Shown piece after piece: positions 1 through 12,599 of a stretch of DNA of 64,000 nucleotides. The position numbers and the translations under genes were made by a program. The notes beneath the pieces were generated by a model that worked only from the letters and a program-made list of their open reading frames with translations, searched no databases and was not told where the DNA came from. Positions within the stretch are counted from its first letter, which is position 1. Each line of letters starts with the position of its first letter. Source of the DNA: Ochotona curzoniae (Eukaryota; Chordata; Mammalia; Lagomorpha; Ochotonidae); the NCBI RefSeq assembly GCF_017591425.1, contig NW_024466512.1, positions 24,171,501 to 24,235,500 on the forward strand, written 5' to 3'.

Positions 1-883
1 TGCTGGCAATAAGGAGATGCCCAGGGCCTCACAGCATAGTTCTCCATCACATCACATGGGAGATGGGAGGACCAGAAACTCAGATCCTAGCCCCGTCACA
101 GTTTCCATTTTGAAAAGTTATTTTGCTTATTTGTAAGGCAGAGAGAGACAGTGTCATGCTGCAGGAGCCCAAAGTCCATGCATCATGTTTGTGATTTTCA
201 AAGAAGCCTCTAGTCAGTCCCCAGGGAGAAACATGACCTATGCTGCCCAGAGGGACTGATGGTAATCGGTTGGTTAGTAATCCACCCTGCCCAGCCGTGG
301 CACCTAACATTCAACAGTCACCAAGCATAATTGGCTCCACAGGCAAACAGCTCAGAGAGAGCCACAGCTGGACTGGGCTTCCCACTGGAGCCTGCCTGCG
401 ACACTTGCACTGGAGGTGGGTATGCTGCACCCAAAGGGCACCCCAGGGTACAGGAGGCTTTGCCACCAGAGTGGAGGATGAAATGGGCTTGGGCTAAGCC
501 CCACAGCTGCCTCCTCTTTCTGCTAGGGGAATTTTATCCTCTTTCTGCTGGGGGAGTCCCTCTGCCAGCCTCCCAAAGCCTGGATGTGCCCATCTGGCAC
601 TGGGCTGATGGCATGGAATGGCTGTTGGCTTTGTGACAGAGTGCTTTAAAGGCACTGCTGGCCTCAGAATCAGTGGAACTCAAACCTCTCCCTATCCCAG
701 CTTGGGCCCTCCGTCCCCTCCCTTCTGCACAGATGTCTCATGCGGAGTCTTGGGACACTTGGAAAAGCTGATGAAAACAATGGAATTTCCTCCCAATGGA
801 AGCAACACACAGTTTCAGGGGACATCACAGATCTTCCTCCCTCCACAGCCCTCCTGGCTCTCAAGGTAAAAACCCCACTCCAG
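1..883. other. Intergenic sequence, nothing recognised
   Basis: Short open frames on both strands overlap one another, lack family resemblance and have no splice context. No repeat family was recognised. Confidence 0.6.
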
Positions 884-1207
884 AGGCCAACGTGGTGGTG
901 TGCTAAGTGAAGCTGCCACCTGCAATGCCAGCATTCCATATGGGTGCTTGCTCATGTCCCAGCCGCTTCACTTCTGATCCAGCTCCCTGCTAACGCACCG
1001 GGGAAAAGCAGCAGAAGGTGGCCCAGGTGCTTGGGCCCCTGGTACCCTCATGGGAGACCTGGGAGGAAGAAGCTCCCGGCTTCTGTTTGGTCTACCCCTG
1101 GTCTTTGCAGCCATCTGAAGAGTGAACCAGTGGATGGAAGATCTCTTCTGTGCCTCACTCTGTCTATAACTCTTTTGAATAAATAAATAAATAAATAAAT
1201 AGATCTT
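884..1207 (+). mobile_element. CSINE (lagomorph C-repeat), plus orientation
   Basis: A decayed copy with the recognisable body (GATCCAGCTCCCTGCTAA, GGGAGACCTGGGAGGAAG, GTGAACCAGTGGATGGAAGA) and an (AATA)n tail at 1181-1201. Confidence 0.85.
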
Positions 1208-3470
1208 AAAGAATAAAAAATAAGAAAAGAATAACAACTCTGCTCTAATTCAGTGGCTCAACCTGCATGGTGCAACAGACACCCTGGAAACTTGGTCAGT
1301 GCAGTTGCCCAGGGCCCCTGCAGCTCTGCCTGACACCATCGGGCTGAGATGGAACCGAAGCCCTGTCTGTCTGAATGTGCAGCAGCTGGACCATCACTGC
1401 CTTTGACTCCTGCGCCCCCTGCCCTGCCCACACCATCAAGATCTGAAGCAGCTCAGGACCGTCACTGCTTCCTTGGGCTTCAGGGCCAGACTTGAACATC
1501 TGTCGTCTGCCATGATGATTAGGCAGACTGGGTCTTCTTGCCTCCATGCCCAGCCCCTCAAGCGTTCCCCACCCTTCTTCGGGCCTCGTCCTACAGCTGC
1601 TCTGAGGGGGTTTCTGCAGCAGCCACACTTGCCTGCACCCCCGGGAATGGCTGTGTGCCCGTTAACTAGGCTGCTCCTTCCACTTAGATCCGGATTAGCT
1701 GGAGACAGAGTTGCCGTTCTGTCCCATTGCAGAGACAATCAAGCAGCTGCAGGGGAAGGTCTGCTTCAGCACCGGGCAGACCACAGGGTCCGAGACGGCA
1801 TCCCAGGAGGGTGTTTTAAGATTTCCAGAACACGGGACTCCATAATCAATACCAGGAGACAGCAAGGAGCAATTTCAATTGATTAAGTCAAGTGCTTAAC
1901 TAGAACACTCACAGTCTAATTATTGCTCAGCACTGACTGGAACTAAAAACCCTATCTGTGGCCTCCCTCTTCCTGCCCTGGGTCAGGGGGCAGGGAAGGT
2001 TGGGTGCAGGGGTGGGGGCTGGGGAACTGCTCCTTACTGCACAGCGGAGGCTCCTGTCAGCCCCAGGGCTTCCCCTTCATGGGCACTCAGATGTCATTTT
2101 CCCTTCTACCCCCCACGTCCCCCTCATTCTGTGAGGTCCCCTCTCCACCTGCTGTCTCCTTGTTGAGCAGGCCCAGCACAGCATGAGGCCAGGCCACACA
2201 GTAGGGTGCAGTCAGACCTCCTCTGCTTGGCAGTTTAAGCCAGTGTTGACCCAAGGCTAGCACATGGCCGTGACCTGAGACAGCTGCTCTTGTGTTCTGG
2301 GCTTCTGAGTCCTGAGCCTTCCTTGCACCTGACTGGATCACCCAGCTTCACCTAGATCCTCCCCACAGATCCCTTTGCTGTTGAAACTAGCCCACGTTGG
2401 TGTCTTGTTTGTAAACATGAGTTAACTGGCCCGCGCCCTTCCTTGTCCCTTCCAGCTTCGGGTGGCCCTTGGAGCTCTGTCTCGTGGCAGTCTTACTCCA
2501 ACCTCTGGTTCCATTCAACATGGCCTTCTCCCCAGTTTTTTTTTTTAAATAAAGACATTAATCATTGGGCTTAGATACTACTCAAACCCAGGATGAACTC
2601 GATTCAAGATCCTTAACTGTATCCCCAAGGTCCATTTTACCAAGGTAAGTGCCCGGCCCAGGCTCCAGGAGCCAGGACGGTTCGGATTTGAGTCCACTCT
2701 TGAATCCACTGGACCAGCAGGTATGTGAGAATAGACTCAGCCCCACCTAACGCCTTCCCCGATTCCCATCCCTGCTGCAAAATGGGGCAGACAGCAACAA
2801 CCCAGGAAGGCAGGCTGCCTCTCATGAGAGGGAACTGACACAAGAGGACACCTAGTTGACTAAGAGACTGGAGAAGTCAGGACCAGGTTAGCAGAAACTA
2901 GGCACAGGGTCAGGTCATGCCCCAAGATGAAAATACACTCGTGCTCGAGAAGAATGTGGGTACGGACACTTTGTGTACCTGGACCCCACTCTCACTGAGA
3001 GGATACATGGCGCATATACACCTGGGCTGGGTAACACCTCAAAGGCAGTGCTCCGTAGCGCAGGATACACACGGAGAAAGACGTGGGAAACAAGCCCCAC
3101 CCCTCCCTTTGTCGGGGATTTCTCAGGTCCTTCCAAGGAGAGCCTGCAGTAGATGGAGCTCAAGGACATGCTTACATCTTAGTCTTTGTCTCAAGCACTG
3201 ACTTCAGGGGAACCCTGACTAACCCCATAGGTCCCAGAGGTGGGATCCTGGAAGCATGGAGGAAGATCCAAGCCACCAATATCAGGAAGGCAGCAGACCC
3301 TGCAGAGATCAAGACGAGAACAAGAGCATACGGCAGTTTACTGGACACATGTTCATTTGCAAGTTTGACACGGATCTGCTATTAAATGCTCATCTAATGC
3401 TCAAAGGCTGAGTGACTTTTGAGAGCAAGACCGGGAGTTTACTGTCAGCCCTTCTTTCCTCTTCATACAG
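1208..3470. other. Intergenic sequence upstream of LOXL4
   Basis: No gene or clear repeat recognised. Open frames here are short and overlap in several frames. Confidence 0.5.
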
Positions 3471-3479
3471 AGGTCCCAG

Positions 3480-4260
3480 GAAGTACAAGAAACAGAAAAG
3501 GAAGACATTTAGATTGGAAAGGTGAACTAAAACTGCTGCTATGCACAGGTAATGTACAATTCTATGTAGAAAAGTCCTACAGATATACAAGCTACCACAA
3601 GTGAAGGTTCGAATTTCACAGGATCCAAGGCCTGTATGTAAAAACTGAACTTACATACGAACAATGACCAATTAGGAAGCTTTTTAAGAAATGTAAGTGT
3701 CATATGATGAACTTGAGACTGTTGTTGAAGGATTATGCTGTTGTAATAACATAGGGGAAGACAGTGGAGGGAGGAGATGCCTGGGGAGGGTGGAGGGGAA
3801 ATCCAGTCCCTGAGCCAATGGGATTGGATCGTGAAAAACAAAAATTAACAAAATTAAGTTTCATGTGAGATATTATCAAGATACAGAATACTTAAGCATA
3901 ACTATGACCAAATTTTGTCATGTGTAGATCTCTATGCTGAAAACTACAAATCACTCATTAGAGAAACCAAAGAGACTACACACAAATCAGGACTAGGCTC
4001 GTGGGTCTGAAGATCCAATTCTAAAATATTGTCTCTCCTCAAACTGATTCGCAAATTCAGTGCAATCTCAATTAAAATCCCAACAAGCTGTTTTAGTAGA
4101 AATTAACAAGCTGATTCGAAAACTCACACCAAAGGGCCAAAGGAACTGGACTGACCAGAGACATTTGGAAAGTGAACCAAGTCAGAGGATATGCCCTGAC
4201 TGATGCCAGACGTGCCACAGAGCTGTGTCAGTCAACACTGCATGGGATGTTGAAGAGAGG
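3480..4260 (+). mobile_element. Old L1 ORF2 remnants with a nested L1 3' end
   Basis: The segment at about 3500-3700 resembles the L1 reverse-transcriptase region around the ADDM motif, and about 3860-4260 resembles the later ORF2 stretch (CTGAAAACTACAAATCACTC, TTCAGTGCAATCTCAATTAA, AAATTAACAAGCTGATTCG). Between them, 3710-3850 looks like a lagomorph L1 3' UTR end: a GGGGAGGGTGGAGGGG run, then GGGATTGGATCGTGAAAA and an A-rich tail. Many stops; inactive. Confidence 0.6.
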
Positions 4261-4434
4261 CCACAGGCCAGAGGGGTGGGACAGAGTACAGGGACAGCAC
4301 AGCGGGAAGACACTGCCTTCGTTCTGTGCCTTGGAAGATGTCAGCTTTAGAAGTGTTGAGAGATAACATCTATGAGCAAAGCAAAAAAAAAAACAAGGTT
4401 AAAAAAAAAAAAAGGAAGAAGCACTATCTCCTGG

Positions 4435-4745
4435 GGCCTGCATTACATCAAAGCAGGTGAATCTGCTGCCGGTAGCACTGGCATTCCCCAGTAAGAGCTG
4501 TGTTTGGGTCCCAGCTGCTCTGCTTCTGAACCAGTTCTCTGCAAATGTGCCTGGGAAACCGGAAATGGTGGCTCAATTGTGTGAGTTCCTGACCCTGATG
4601 GGGAGATGGGAATGGTGTTCCTGGTTCCTGACTTTGGCCTGGCCTGGCCCTGGCTTTGTGGCCAACTGCAGAGTGAACCGATCTCTCTCTCTCTCTCTTC
4701 CTCCCTATTACTCTTGCTTTCAAATAAACAGACAAATTTAAGAAA
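4435..4745 (+). mobile_element. CSINE, plus orientation
   Basis: Decayed copy with CCCAGCTGCTCTGCTTCTGA, a (CT)n run near 4681-4700 and the AAATAAA tail. An A-rich stretch precedes it. Confidence 0.8.
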
Positions 4746-4799
4746 TTAAGAATAATAATAAAAGAGATAGCCCTTCTTGCCTGGATCTGGCCCTCAGCA

Positions 4800-5250
4800 T
4801 TTTTTTTTTCAGTGCACACCGGCAGCAAATGTTGGAAAGATTTTTTGTGAAGTTTCTCAGGTGAAAAACATCTCTGGTGGTGAAAGAAGGGTTCAAAGTG
4901 GGGTTGGGAAAATTCTGGAATCTCCTGCAGATCTACAGTCTCTTTCACAGTCACTGTTGACCAGCTAAGAACTCCTAAAGGTAAACTGAAGGAGAAGGCG
5001 ATGGAGGGGTTGGACATGGTGCTGGCAGTGCCACCTGAGTAACAGCCAGGAGCCTGCAAAGAAGGCCATTATGACAATGTAACCCAGCAATGCCAGGAAC
5101 TTGGGAACCTTGGCCTCCACGCCCTCAAAGCACCTACCTAAAAATGGGTGCTCAGTGAGTATCTGCTGGCTGTACGAGCCCATGAATGAGCCCATTGAAG
5201 CCAGCAGATCTCCATGACTCAGGCAGCTCACTTATACAACAATTCATGAC
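4800..5250 (-). repeat. Possible ancient L2/MIR-type repeat fragment
   Basis: Read on the minus strand, the ACTGAGCACC and TAGGTGCTTTGAGGG words recall the core of old L2/MIR-type repeats. Weak and highly diverged; a T10 run bounds it at 4800-4809. Confidence 0.3.
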
Positions 5251-6410
5251 TTCAGTGACCTAGATTGAGGACAGGAACTGGGTCTTTTCCTCTTTGGATC
5301 CTCACAGTGCCTAGCAAAGTGCACTCTTTGCAAATATGATGGCTCCATGCCTTGGTAGAGGACAACACCCTCATCTGAATGAGACACACTCACCTCTTCA
5401 ATCTGATTCATGCACCCTTGCCCAGGGCATCAGGCAGCCCCCCAAGTTCCCGTCATGCCCCTCCTTGCCGTGAGGGCTGGCGGACAAAAGCTTGGGCTCA
5501 TTGACAGGTAGTGAGGGGAGGAAACCATGTCCCTGCAGACACTGGTTTCTGATAGGCTAGTGGGATTCTTTCCCAGCCACCTTGCTCACTAGTGCTCGAT
5601 GCTAAAAGAAGACATCACCCAGGGGGGTGGGAGGCAGTGCAGGGAAGGATAGACAGTTCAGCCAACACCTTAGAGGTCACCCTGTTCTAAGTGGCTTACA
5701 GTTAATAGCTGGGAATGAAACTTTTCTTATTTTTGTGAAATAAACTAATAGCCTTGTAGTTATTTCACTCTTTTTTGGCCACTGCTCTATCTGGAGTGGT
5801 TCTACTACCCTGGATCAGCTGAGAAGCATGAAAATCAGGACCAACCCTACCAGAAAAGCAGACATTCAGAACAACTTCGGGTCCCTTCCACCTGCTCAGA
5901 AATGCCTAGTATCAATGACACTTGCTGGCCAGGAAGGTCTCAGATCTTCACAGTCACTTTGATTCTATAGTGCCAAGTAGATATTGAAGTTTCTGCCATG
6001 TAGAAAGATTCTGCCAGAGTCTAGAAGCTGGCCTGACACCCTGCTCCTGGCATAACATAGAAAGGGGCACTTGAGGACAATAATGAGGACAATAATGAAG
6101 AATCATTGCCACCACCACCATGATGGACCATCAGGCACCTGGGGCTAGAATTCTCAGTGAGACTGAAGATAGGGCCCTGCCACCTCACCTGGGCATGGCT
6201 GGAATGCATTTGAGAATAACTAGGATGCTGAAGGTAGTGTCCCTAAAGACTCAGCCCATGGTCTATGAAGGAGGCCCCTTCCAGAGCAAGAGGGCCAAGC
6301 AACTCTCTGGGCAGGTCTGGAATGCCAAGGAAGATGGCAGACAGGGTGCCAGATTCTATCAGAGCACATGCTTTCCAAGACAGAGGTACAGAAGGGCTTC
6401 TCCAAGGTCA
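5251..6410. other. Intergenic sequence, nothing recognised
   Basis: Only a small tandem duplication of GGACAATAATGA (about 6075-6098) was noted. No gene. Confidence 0.5.
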
Positions 6411-6414
6411 GCAG

Positions 6415-6545
6415 GGGCTGGAATTACCTGGAGGTTCTTGGCTGGTGGATGTGCAGTGGAACCCGGTGCCTGACATTTCTGGCACATTCTCATGTGATGC
6501 TGATGTCTGGTCGAGGAGCATAGTTGGAGAACTGCTGGACTTGAG
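6415..6545 (+). mobile_element. Old hAT-Charlie (MER5-like) fragment
   Basis: Words such as GGAATTACCTGGAGG, CATGTGATGCTGATG and the ending AGCATAGTTGGAGAACTGCTG recall the MER5A consensus. Diverged; assignment from memory of the consensus. Confidence 0.45.
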
Positions 6546-7439
6546 CACGGCCTTGCCAGACCTGCCGTTGCCTTAGCAGGTCCCTTAGCTTTCACCATCA
6601 CTTCTTGTGAGCCTTTTCCCTTGGGCCTTACAGTTTGGTCTGGGATTGGCCTGATGTCAGCGTCACCTCTTGTTCCAGGTTCTCTTGGTGCTGGTCTTGG
6701 CTCAGCTCTTGCCTGATCTTAACATCTATCTGACCTCTGCCCTGGCAGAGCCTCCAGCCCCCTGGAAAGCCAGGGCAGGAGCCTTCCCCACCAAGGAGCT
6801 CCTTGCTGTCCCCGTCTGGTTCCTGGAAGCTGAACAAAGGACTGGCATGAAAATCAACCCCCTGGAAGTCTCAGCCTTCTCGAAGCCTGCTTTCCAGCTG
6901 GGAAGATGCTGCCAAGTCCTCACAATCATCACCGTGTTCACGGAGCTCTGATCACCAAGAGGGTGCAACTCTGAGGCATCCTAGGTCACACATACCTTGC
7001 CTCAATCCCTAACTGTGATCCCAAACTCAGAATTCTCACTGAAGACTTCTGTCGAAGCTGCAACCAGCAATGGTTTCTAAAACAATCATGTTCAGTCTAC
7101 TTTCCAACAGCGAAAGATCTTCCCAAAGGGGCCAAGAAGAGGCCAAGCCCTGGTGTGGAGGAACACCATACAGGCTAGCCCAAGCTAGCCCATGAAGGCC
7201 TGCTGACCCCCTCTGCCCTAGGAAATTGGGAGAAGCTGAGCTGTTGCTATGGTCACCATCGAAAGGACTCAGGTGCAAGGTATATAGTAAGAAAAGGCTT
7301 TTAATTCAATGTGGTCAGTGCAGCCTTTTAGGTGGTCCAGAAGGGAGCTCGGGGCTTTGGGGCAGTGATACTCAGTGTTAATTATTTTTAAAAGTTAAAA
7401 GTTCTAGTTATTACGATATTATTATGCACAGCTAATTCT
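6546..7439. other. Intergenic sequence, nothing recognised
   Basis: No repeat or exon recognised. Open frames on both strands overlap and none resembles a known family. Confidence 0.5.
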
Positions 7440-7960
7440 CACAACCTGGTTCTTGACCGTGAGTGGAAAACACCAAACACAACGAGGTATCTTAGAAGGT
7501 TTATTCCAGCAGGGCAGGAACAAGTTGGAAGTGGTGGGAGATCAGTGGGAAAAGAGAAGATGGACACACCTGGGGCCCCTTATGTTCAGGTAGGCCTGCA
7601 AGGTGTGGAGGGCGGGATTGGGAGGGATTGAGGGCAGGCCCCAGGGGATTGGTGCCTGAGACCGTCACAGGTGATTGCCTAACAATGATTAGCATGTGGG
7701 CAGAGCTGGGGAAGGGGCTGGGATTCTCAGGTGAAATGCCAGGTTACACGTGATTGGTGCACGGCTAGACTGGCACGAATTTCGTGATCTGTGAGGAAGA
7801 TGAAATGGTGCCAAGTCCAGGGTGGGATATTCGAATAAGCCCCAGGTGTATGGCTTAACTTTACAAAGAGCAGCACAATGAAGCATGGTGCCTGTGCTCA
7901 GCTGCTGAGACTGGGGCCTTGAGGGTGGAGCTACAAGTGGCAATGGGGAAGAGGGTGATT
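7440..7960 (-). mobile_element. Probable solo LTR of an endogenous retrovirus
   Basis: On the minus strand the order of signals is that of an LTR: CCAAT boxes (reverse complements at about 7755 and 7650), a TATA-like ACATAAGG near 7578-7585, AATAAA at 7505-7500, then a U5-like stretch ending near 7440. No retroviral gene lies beside it. The ends are uncertain and no target-site repeat was identified. Confidence 0.45.
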
Positions 7961-8890
7961 GGGAGGGGGAGGGATACTCTTAGGGACCTGGAGAGGGGTT
8001 GGAGGAGGGTTCAGGATAGGTGTAGCCAAGAAGGAGAGGGGGAAAACAGGAAGAGAACACGGCCTGGAGGGGGAAAGGAATAATGATGGTGATGATAGTG
8101 ATGCCACCACAACCACCTTCATCCTTGGTCAAGGAGCATGAGACATGGGAGGGGGTGGGGACAGCGAAGAATGCTGTGGCAGACAGTATGTGTCTGCTTG
8201 AGGGGGCAGGGAAAAAGCACCAGGGAAGAGATGAGAGTTAAGCTAATGACTTCAGGTAGACGTGAAGTCCAGACCTCCGTGGGCATGCAGAGTGATTGTG
8301 CTGGGCTTTCTGGAGGCGGTGGCAAGCCTAGCTTGCTCCTGCTTTGGCAGCCTACAGACAACTTACTAAACCCTGCCTCCTCCCCAGTCGGCTCAGGGAC
8401 TCCTCAGACCGTGCTCCGGAGCAAGGCCCCTGCCTCCAAGGTGAGCACGCTAGGCATGCTGGCTGCAGGGCAGTTGCATGGGAGGCTCACGCAGAGCTCC
8501 ATGCACTGCCAGCCAAGGTCCCTCGCATGTGTGATGGAGCAGAGGTGGGGGGGAAAGGTGGCCATGCTGGGGCAGAGTAGGGGCAGACACACCCACAATA
8601 CTGTGTTCTGTCTGCCCAGAACTTCAAGAATTGAATTCTGTATGCAGCTGACCTTGGGTATTCCCACACATGTGTCTGTGAAAGGGGAGGACACGGCTTG
8701 CTTTACTCAGTGATGAGTTGGCTGGGTGTATGAGTATTAAGCACTTAAAGACACTCATGGTGAGGCCTCCCTGGACTGTCATCTCGGACTCTGTAAATGT
8801 GGGGGTGACTGATGCAGATATTTCTGGTTCTCCAACTGAACAAGGGGAACAAGTGACATTGTATATCACCAAGCAGAACTTCTCCACAAG
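7961..8890. other. Intergenic sequence, nothing recognised
   Basis: Purine-rich at 7950-8090. No gene recognised; the frames are short and overlapping. Confidence 0.5.
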
Positions 8891-8894
8891 CTGG

Positions 8895-9118
8895 GGAGCC
8901 GTGGTTGAGCTGCTGCTGGGACACCTGCCTGTCACAATGGAGGCCTGGCTCCTGATCCAGCTTCCTGCTAAGGAGGTCCCTGCCACCCATGTGAGACAGT
9001 TGAGCGGAATTCTAGGCTCCTGGTCATCCTGGCCCGGGCATTTAGAGAATGAACTAGTGGACGGGATAGCTCATCTATCAGTCTCCCTTTCATTTACTTT
9101 CTGGTTTTCAAAGATCTG
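8895..9118 (+). mobile_element. Decayed CSINE fragment, plus orientation
   Basis: CTGATCCAGCTTCCTGCTAA, the GAATGAACTAGTGGACGGGA segment and the ACTTTCTGGTTTTCAAA end match the SINE body; the head is unclear. Confidence 0.65.
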
Positions 9119-9151
9119 AACAAACAAAAAACATTACTAACATTTCTCTTT

Positions 9152-9465
9152 TTAAAAACTATTCTATTTGTTTGAAAGGTAGAGAAAAGGAGACACGGAG
9201 AGAGATTGTGCATTTACTAGTTTACTCCTTAAGTGGCCAAAATAGCTGGAGCTGGACCAGGCTGAAACCAGGAGCCAGGAATTTCATCTGGGTCTCCCAT
9301 GTGGATGCAGAGATCCAAAGACTTGGGTCACCTTCCCTGGGTGACTTTGCTTCCCTGAGTGCATTAGCAGGGAGCTGGATTGGAAGTAGAGCAACCAGGA
9401 CTGGATCTGGCACCCATACATTGCAGGTGGTGGCTGAAACCACTACACAGCGCCAGCACTACTTC
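9152..9465 (-). mobile_element. CSINE, minus orientation
   Basis: Begins with the inverted tail (ATTCTATTTGTTTGAAAGGT) and ends near CGCCAGCACT, the inverted head. Confidence 0.85.
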
Positions 9466-9900
9466 CTAACTTAACCAGTTGTGTGTTTCCCCCAAAATTT
9501 CATCTCTTTACATCAGGTGCTTCTCCCCACACCAGCCGTCCTTCCCAGAGACCTGTTCCCAGGCCAGCCTCTCCAACTTTCCTGGAACTCCTTCCTCACT
9601 CCCCCAGTCCCCACAGCCTCTCAGAGCCCCTTCAGCTCCTGCTCCCTTCGAACAAAAGCCCTGTGCCTGTTTAAACCGTCTCAACCGAGCAAAGGCCCGT
9701 CCTTTGCCAAAAGGCTTTACTCTCCCCGCCTCCCACCGCTGTTAGTCCTTCTGCTGCTATCAGTCTGTTTTCCATCACCGTTGCATGTCCTTAAGTCATC
9801 TCACCCACTGGCCAGGAAGCTCCTCCAAATTGTGCCTGGTGCAACCCTGTGACTCTTCTAGCACTTTTTACCTTGACAATTTTCTCTGTCTCTTTCTTTC
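9466..9900. other. Intergenic, C/T-rich sequence
   Basis: Pyrimidine-rich (CCCTTCAGCTCCTGCTCCC and similar). No gene or repeat family recognised. Confidence 0.5.
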
Positions 9901-9902
9901 AT

Positions 9903-10220
9903 TTAAGCTTATTTATTTTTATTGGAAAGAAAGATTTTACAGAGAGAGGAGAGACAGAAAGAAAGATTTTCCATCCACTGATTCACTTTCCCAATGGCCA
10001 CAATGGCCAGAGTTGAGCCAATCTGAAGCCAGGAGCTTCCTCTGAGTCTCCCATGTGGGTGCAGGGTCCTAAGGCTTTGGGTCATCCTCCACTGCTTTCC
10101 CAGGCCACAAGCAGGGAGCTGGATGGGACGTGAAGTAGCCAGGACATGAACCAGTGCCCATATGGGATGCCATGTTTGGAGGTAGAGGATTAGCCAGTTG
10201 AGCCACTGTGCCAACCCCAA
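9903..10220 (-). mobile_element. CSINE, minus orientation
   Basis: The inverted tail TTATTTTTATTGGAAAGAAA, CCAGGCCACAAGCAGGGAGC and the inverted head GCCACTGTGCCAACCCC are all clear. Confidence 0.9.
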
Positions 10221-10469
10221 TAGCTTTCAAACAAGAACTCTGACCTGGACTCCAAGTTTGGCCTACATGTGGAAATGGAAGGCAAAGAGGAAAGGAGCTG
10301 TGAGTAGAGGCATCAGGAACACAATAGCGATCTGCTTGCATGCTGAGGCAACCTCAAGCCATTGACGACTCTGGCATATCAGGAACACCAGCCTTTGCCA
10401 GGACTAATGCAACCAAGGACAGTGAGGTGCAGGAAGAAAAGAACAGTATGGAGGCTGCCCACAGCAGAG

Positions 10470-10610
10470 GTGCAAGTCTCCCAGGTGAGTACAGGGGCCC
10501 AAAGATTTGGGTCGTCTTCCACTGCTTCCCCAGGTGCGTTAGCAGGGAGCTGGAGTGCAAGTGGTACTGGATGTCAGAAGGGTGGGATGTACAGGCAGGA
10601 CATCCGGACG
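10470..10610 (-). mobile_element. CSINE fragment, minus orientation
   Basis: Internal part only: CTCCCAGGTGAGTACAGG, CAAAGATTTGGGTCGTC and GCAGGGAGCTGGAGTGCAAG match the inverted SINE body. Confidence 0.6.
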
Positions 10611-12599
10611 CAGGAAGCAGTGGCAGCGTGGGCTCAGCCAAATGACCTGCCTGAGGCGGCACGGGACAGAAGCAGAGCTCCAGTGCTCAATGCCCAACCT
10701 GGACAATTTCTTTGGTACTGGGTCCCCAGGAAAGTAAGGCAAGCACAGAGTATGGATAGCTGCTGAGGCCCCAGCTGCTCCTGCAGCTTGCCTGCGGCCC
10801 GCCCCCTGGGAAGGGGAGATGGGTGGGTGCTGGTACTTGGTCCCTGAGGACTGGCTGAGGGATGCGAGCAGGGCAGTGTAGCACAGTCTGCCACTGCAAC
10901 ACATAATTCCTTCTGGCCACCCAGCATCAGACCTATCCTTCAAGGCACCAGGCACCCCCGTGCGGCCCCTGACTCTCAGGACCTGCCTTGTATGGCCTCA
11001 CAGTCTGTGCTTATGCCGCATTGTGACTGTGGCCAAGTCCCCTAAGCCCTCTGCTGTGCTCCTTCTCTGTAAAAGGCAGGTGCTCACTATACTGTCGGTG
11101 AGTCTTCGAGCACTGAGATGAACTGATACCCAGAGCACCTGCTCCCCACCTGTATTGCGACCACACCTTTCTTTGCTGGCTGGTTGTAGATCTGTACACA
11201 CACACACACGCCACCTCTCAGTCTACTCCTTAAGGACAAGGTGGAGATCATACTTGGCTTGTCCCCCAGCCCCCAGGACCTGCAGAGCTCTGTGCACACT
11301 AGGCTCACTGATCCAGTCCAGGAGCCCTGACCGAGCACCTGCCTGGTGCCAGGCCCTGCTCCCACATCTCTGAGAAAAGCAGACCTGTCCCTGGCCAGGC
11401 AGGGCACAGAGAGGCTGGCAGGGGGCCCCAGTCAAGTCAAAGCTAAAGGAGATGTACCAAATCGCCCCCGGAACCCACAGCAGCAGCAGCAGCAGCAGGG
11501 AAGGACATGTGGATGGTGACCTTGCTGAGAAAAACCCACCTGACACCCAGACTCTTCACTTCTCCAGGCCAGGGACTCACAGTGACCCCTGAACAGAGCC
11601 CCCTCCCCTGGCCCCAGCCTCAGCCTCTGTCCGCAGAACTGCCAGCTGAAGGGCCTCCAGGCAACGTCCATTCATTCTCTGAACTCTACCGGATGCCAGC
11701 TCCTGGGTTCAGGGTATTTTTAGTCCTGAGCCGGGAGGCCTGGGTGGGTGATTGGCAGCAAGCAGAGCCCAGGTTTCCCAGCCCTCTGTGTTGCTCCTGG
11801 CTCGGCATGAGAGGTGGCTGGGCACGGGGAGGGGGCCCAGGCATACCTGGCACCCTGGTCCACAGCCGCTTCATTGTCCCTGGGGGAGGAGTTGGGCTGC
11901 TGCCGCTGCCACTGACCCGGGGCTCGGAGCATTCTTTCCTGTTGATTCATCCCAGGGAATGTTTTGGGCCCAGCTGGGACAGGGCGGGAGCATTGGGAGG
12001 ACATCTCAGACATGAGCGGCCAGAGGTGGGCAGCAGGTCCCCCTGCAGCAGGGTCAATGTGACCAGATCATCACCCAGGGACCAAAAAAGCCCACCTTGC
12101 CACACTGCCCCTTATCATACTCTGCCTCCCCCATCAGATTGAGGAGGTCCCCTCCCAGCACCCAGCACACAGGAGAACATCAATAACAGCTTACTGAATG
12201 AATGAGTTCTTTGGAAGAACTTTCAGGCAAGGTGTGGGCAAAAGGACTAGACCAGTCCCAGCCTGAGGAGAAAACTTGGTACCCTCTGCCCACTTAAGAG
12301 ATGCAGTCACTGAGGCACTGGGGTGACCAAAACTGTAGGAAAGAAACTGGTTCTGGGACTACCCTGTCTCAGCCATTTCCACTTTTTTTTTTTCACAGCC
12401 TACTACCCCACAGGGTACCCATTCCCTTTCACTCATCATCAGCCAGAGGATTCTCATCCAATCCCGTGAGGGGTGCAGAGGAGTTGTTAACGGCTTTGCT
12501 ACTTACTGGATACGCCCTGGGGGAGCCACTCCCCACCCGCGTCCCCATGGTCCTAAGAGACCACACTCAGAGGTCTCAGGCACTGGCAGAAAGGCGCTC
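10611..12599. other. Intergenic/upstream regulatory region of LOXL4
   Basis: GC content rises toward 12.6 kb. It contains a (CAG)7 run at 11478-11498, a short CA repeat near 11200 and an old MIR/L2-type end at about 12150-12205. No exon recognised; long frames here are composition-driven. Confidence 0.5.
11478..11498 (+). repeat. (CAG)7 microsatellite
   Basis: Seven uninterrupted CAG units about 1.5 kb upstream of the LOXL4 promoter; not in a coding exon that I can support. Confidence 0.95.

Noticed and set aside
4965..5231. An 88-codon minus-strand frame with a membrane-like stretch (FLALLGYIVIMAFFAGSWLL) next to a T10 run, suggesting a processed gene copy
   Set aside because: No family recognised, no target-site repeat, and no poly(A) signal before the A run. 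The DNA resembles an ancient L2/MIR-type repeat, which explains it better.
11507..12142. A 211-codon plus-strand frame upstream of LOXL4
   Set aside because: No family resemblance or splice context; a minus-strand frame overlaps it. Most likely chance in GC-rich sequence.
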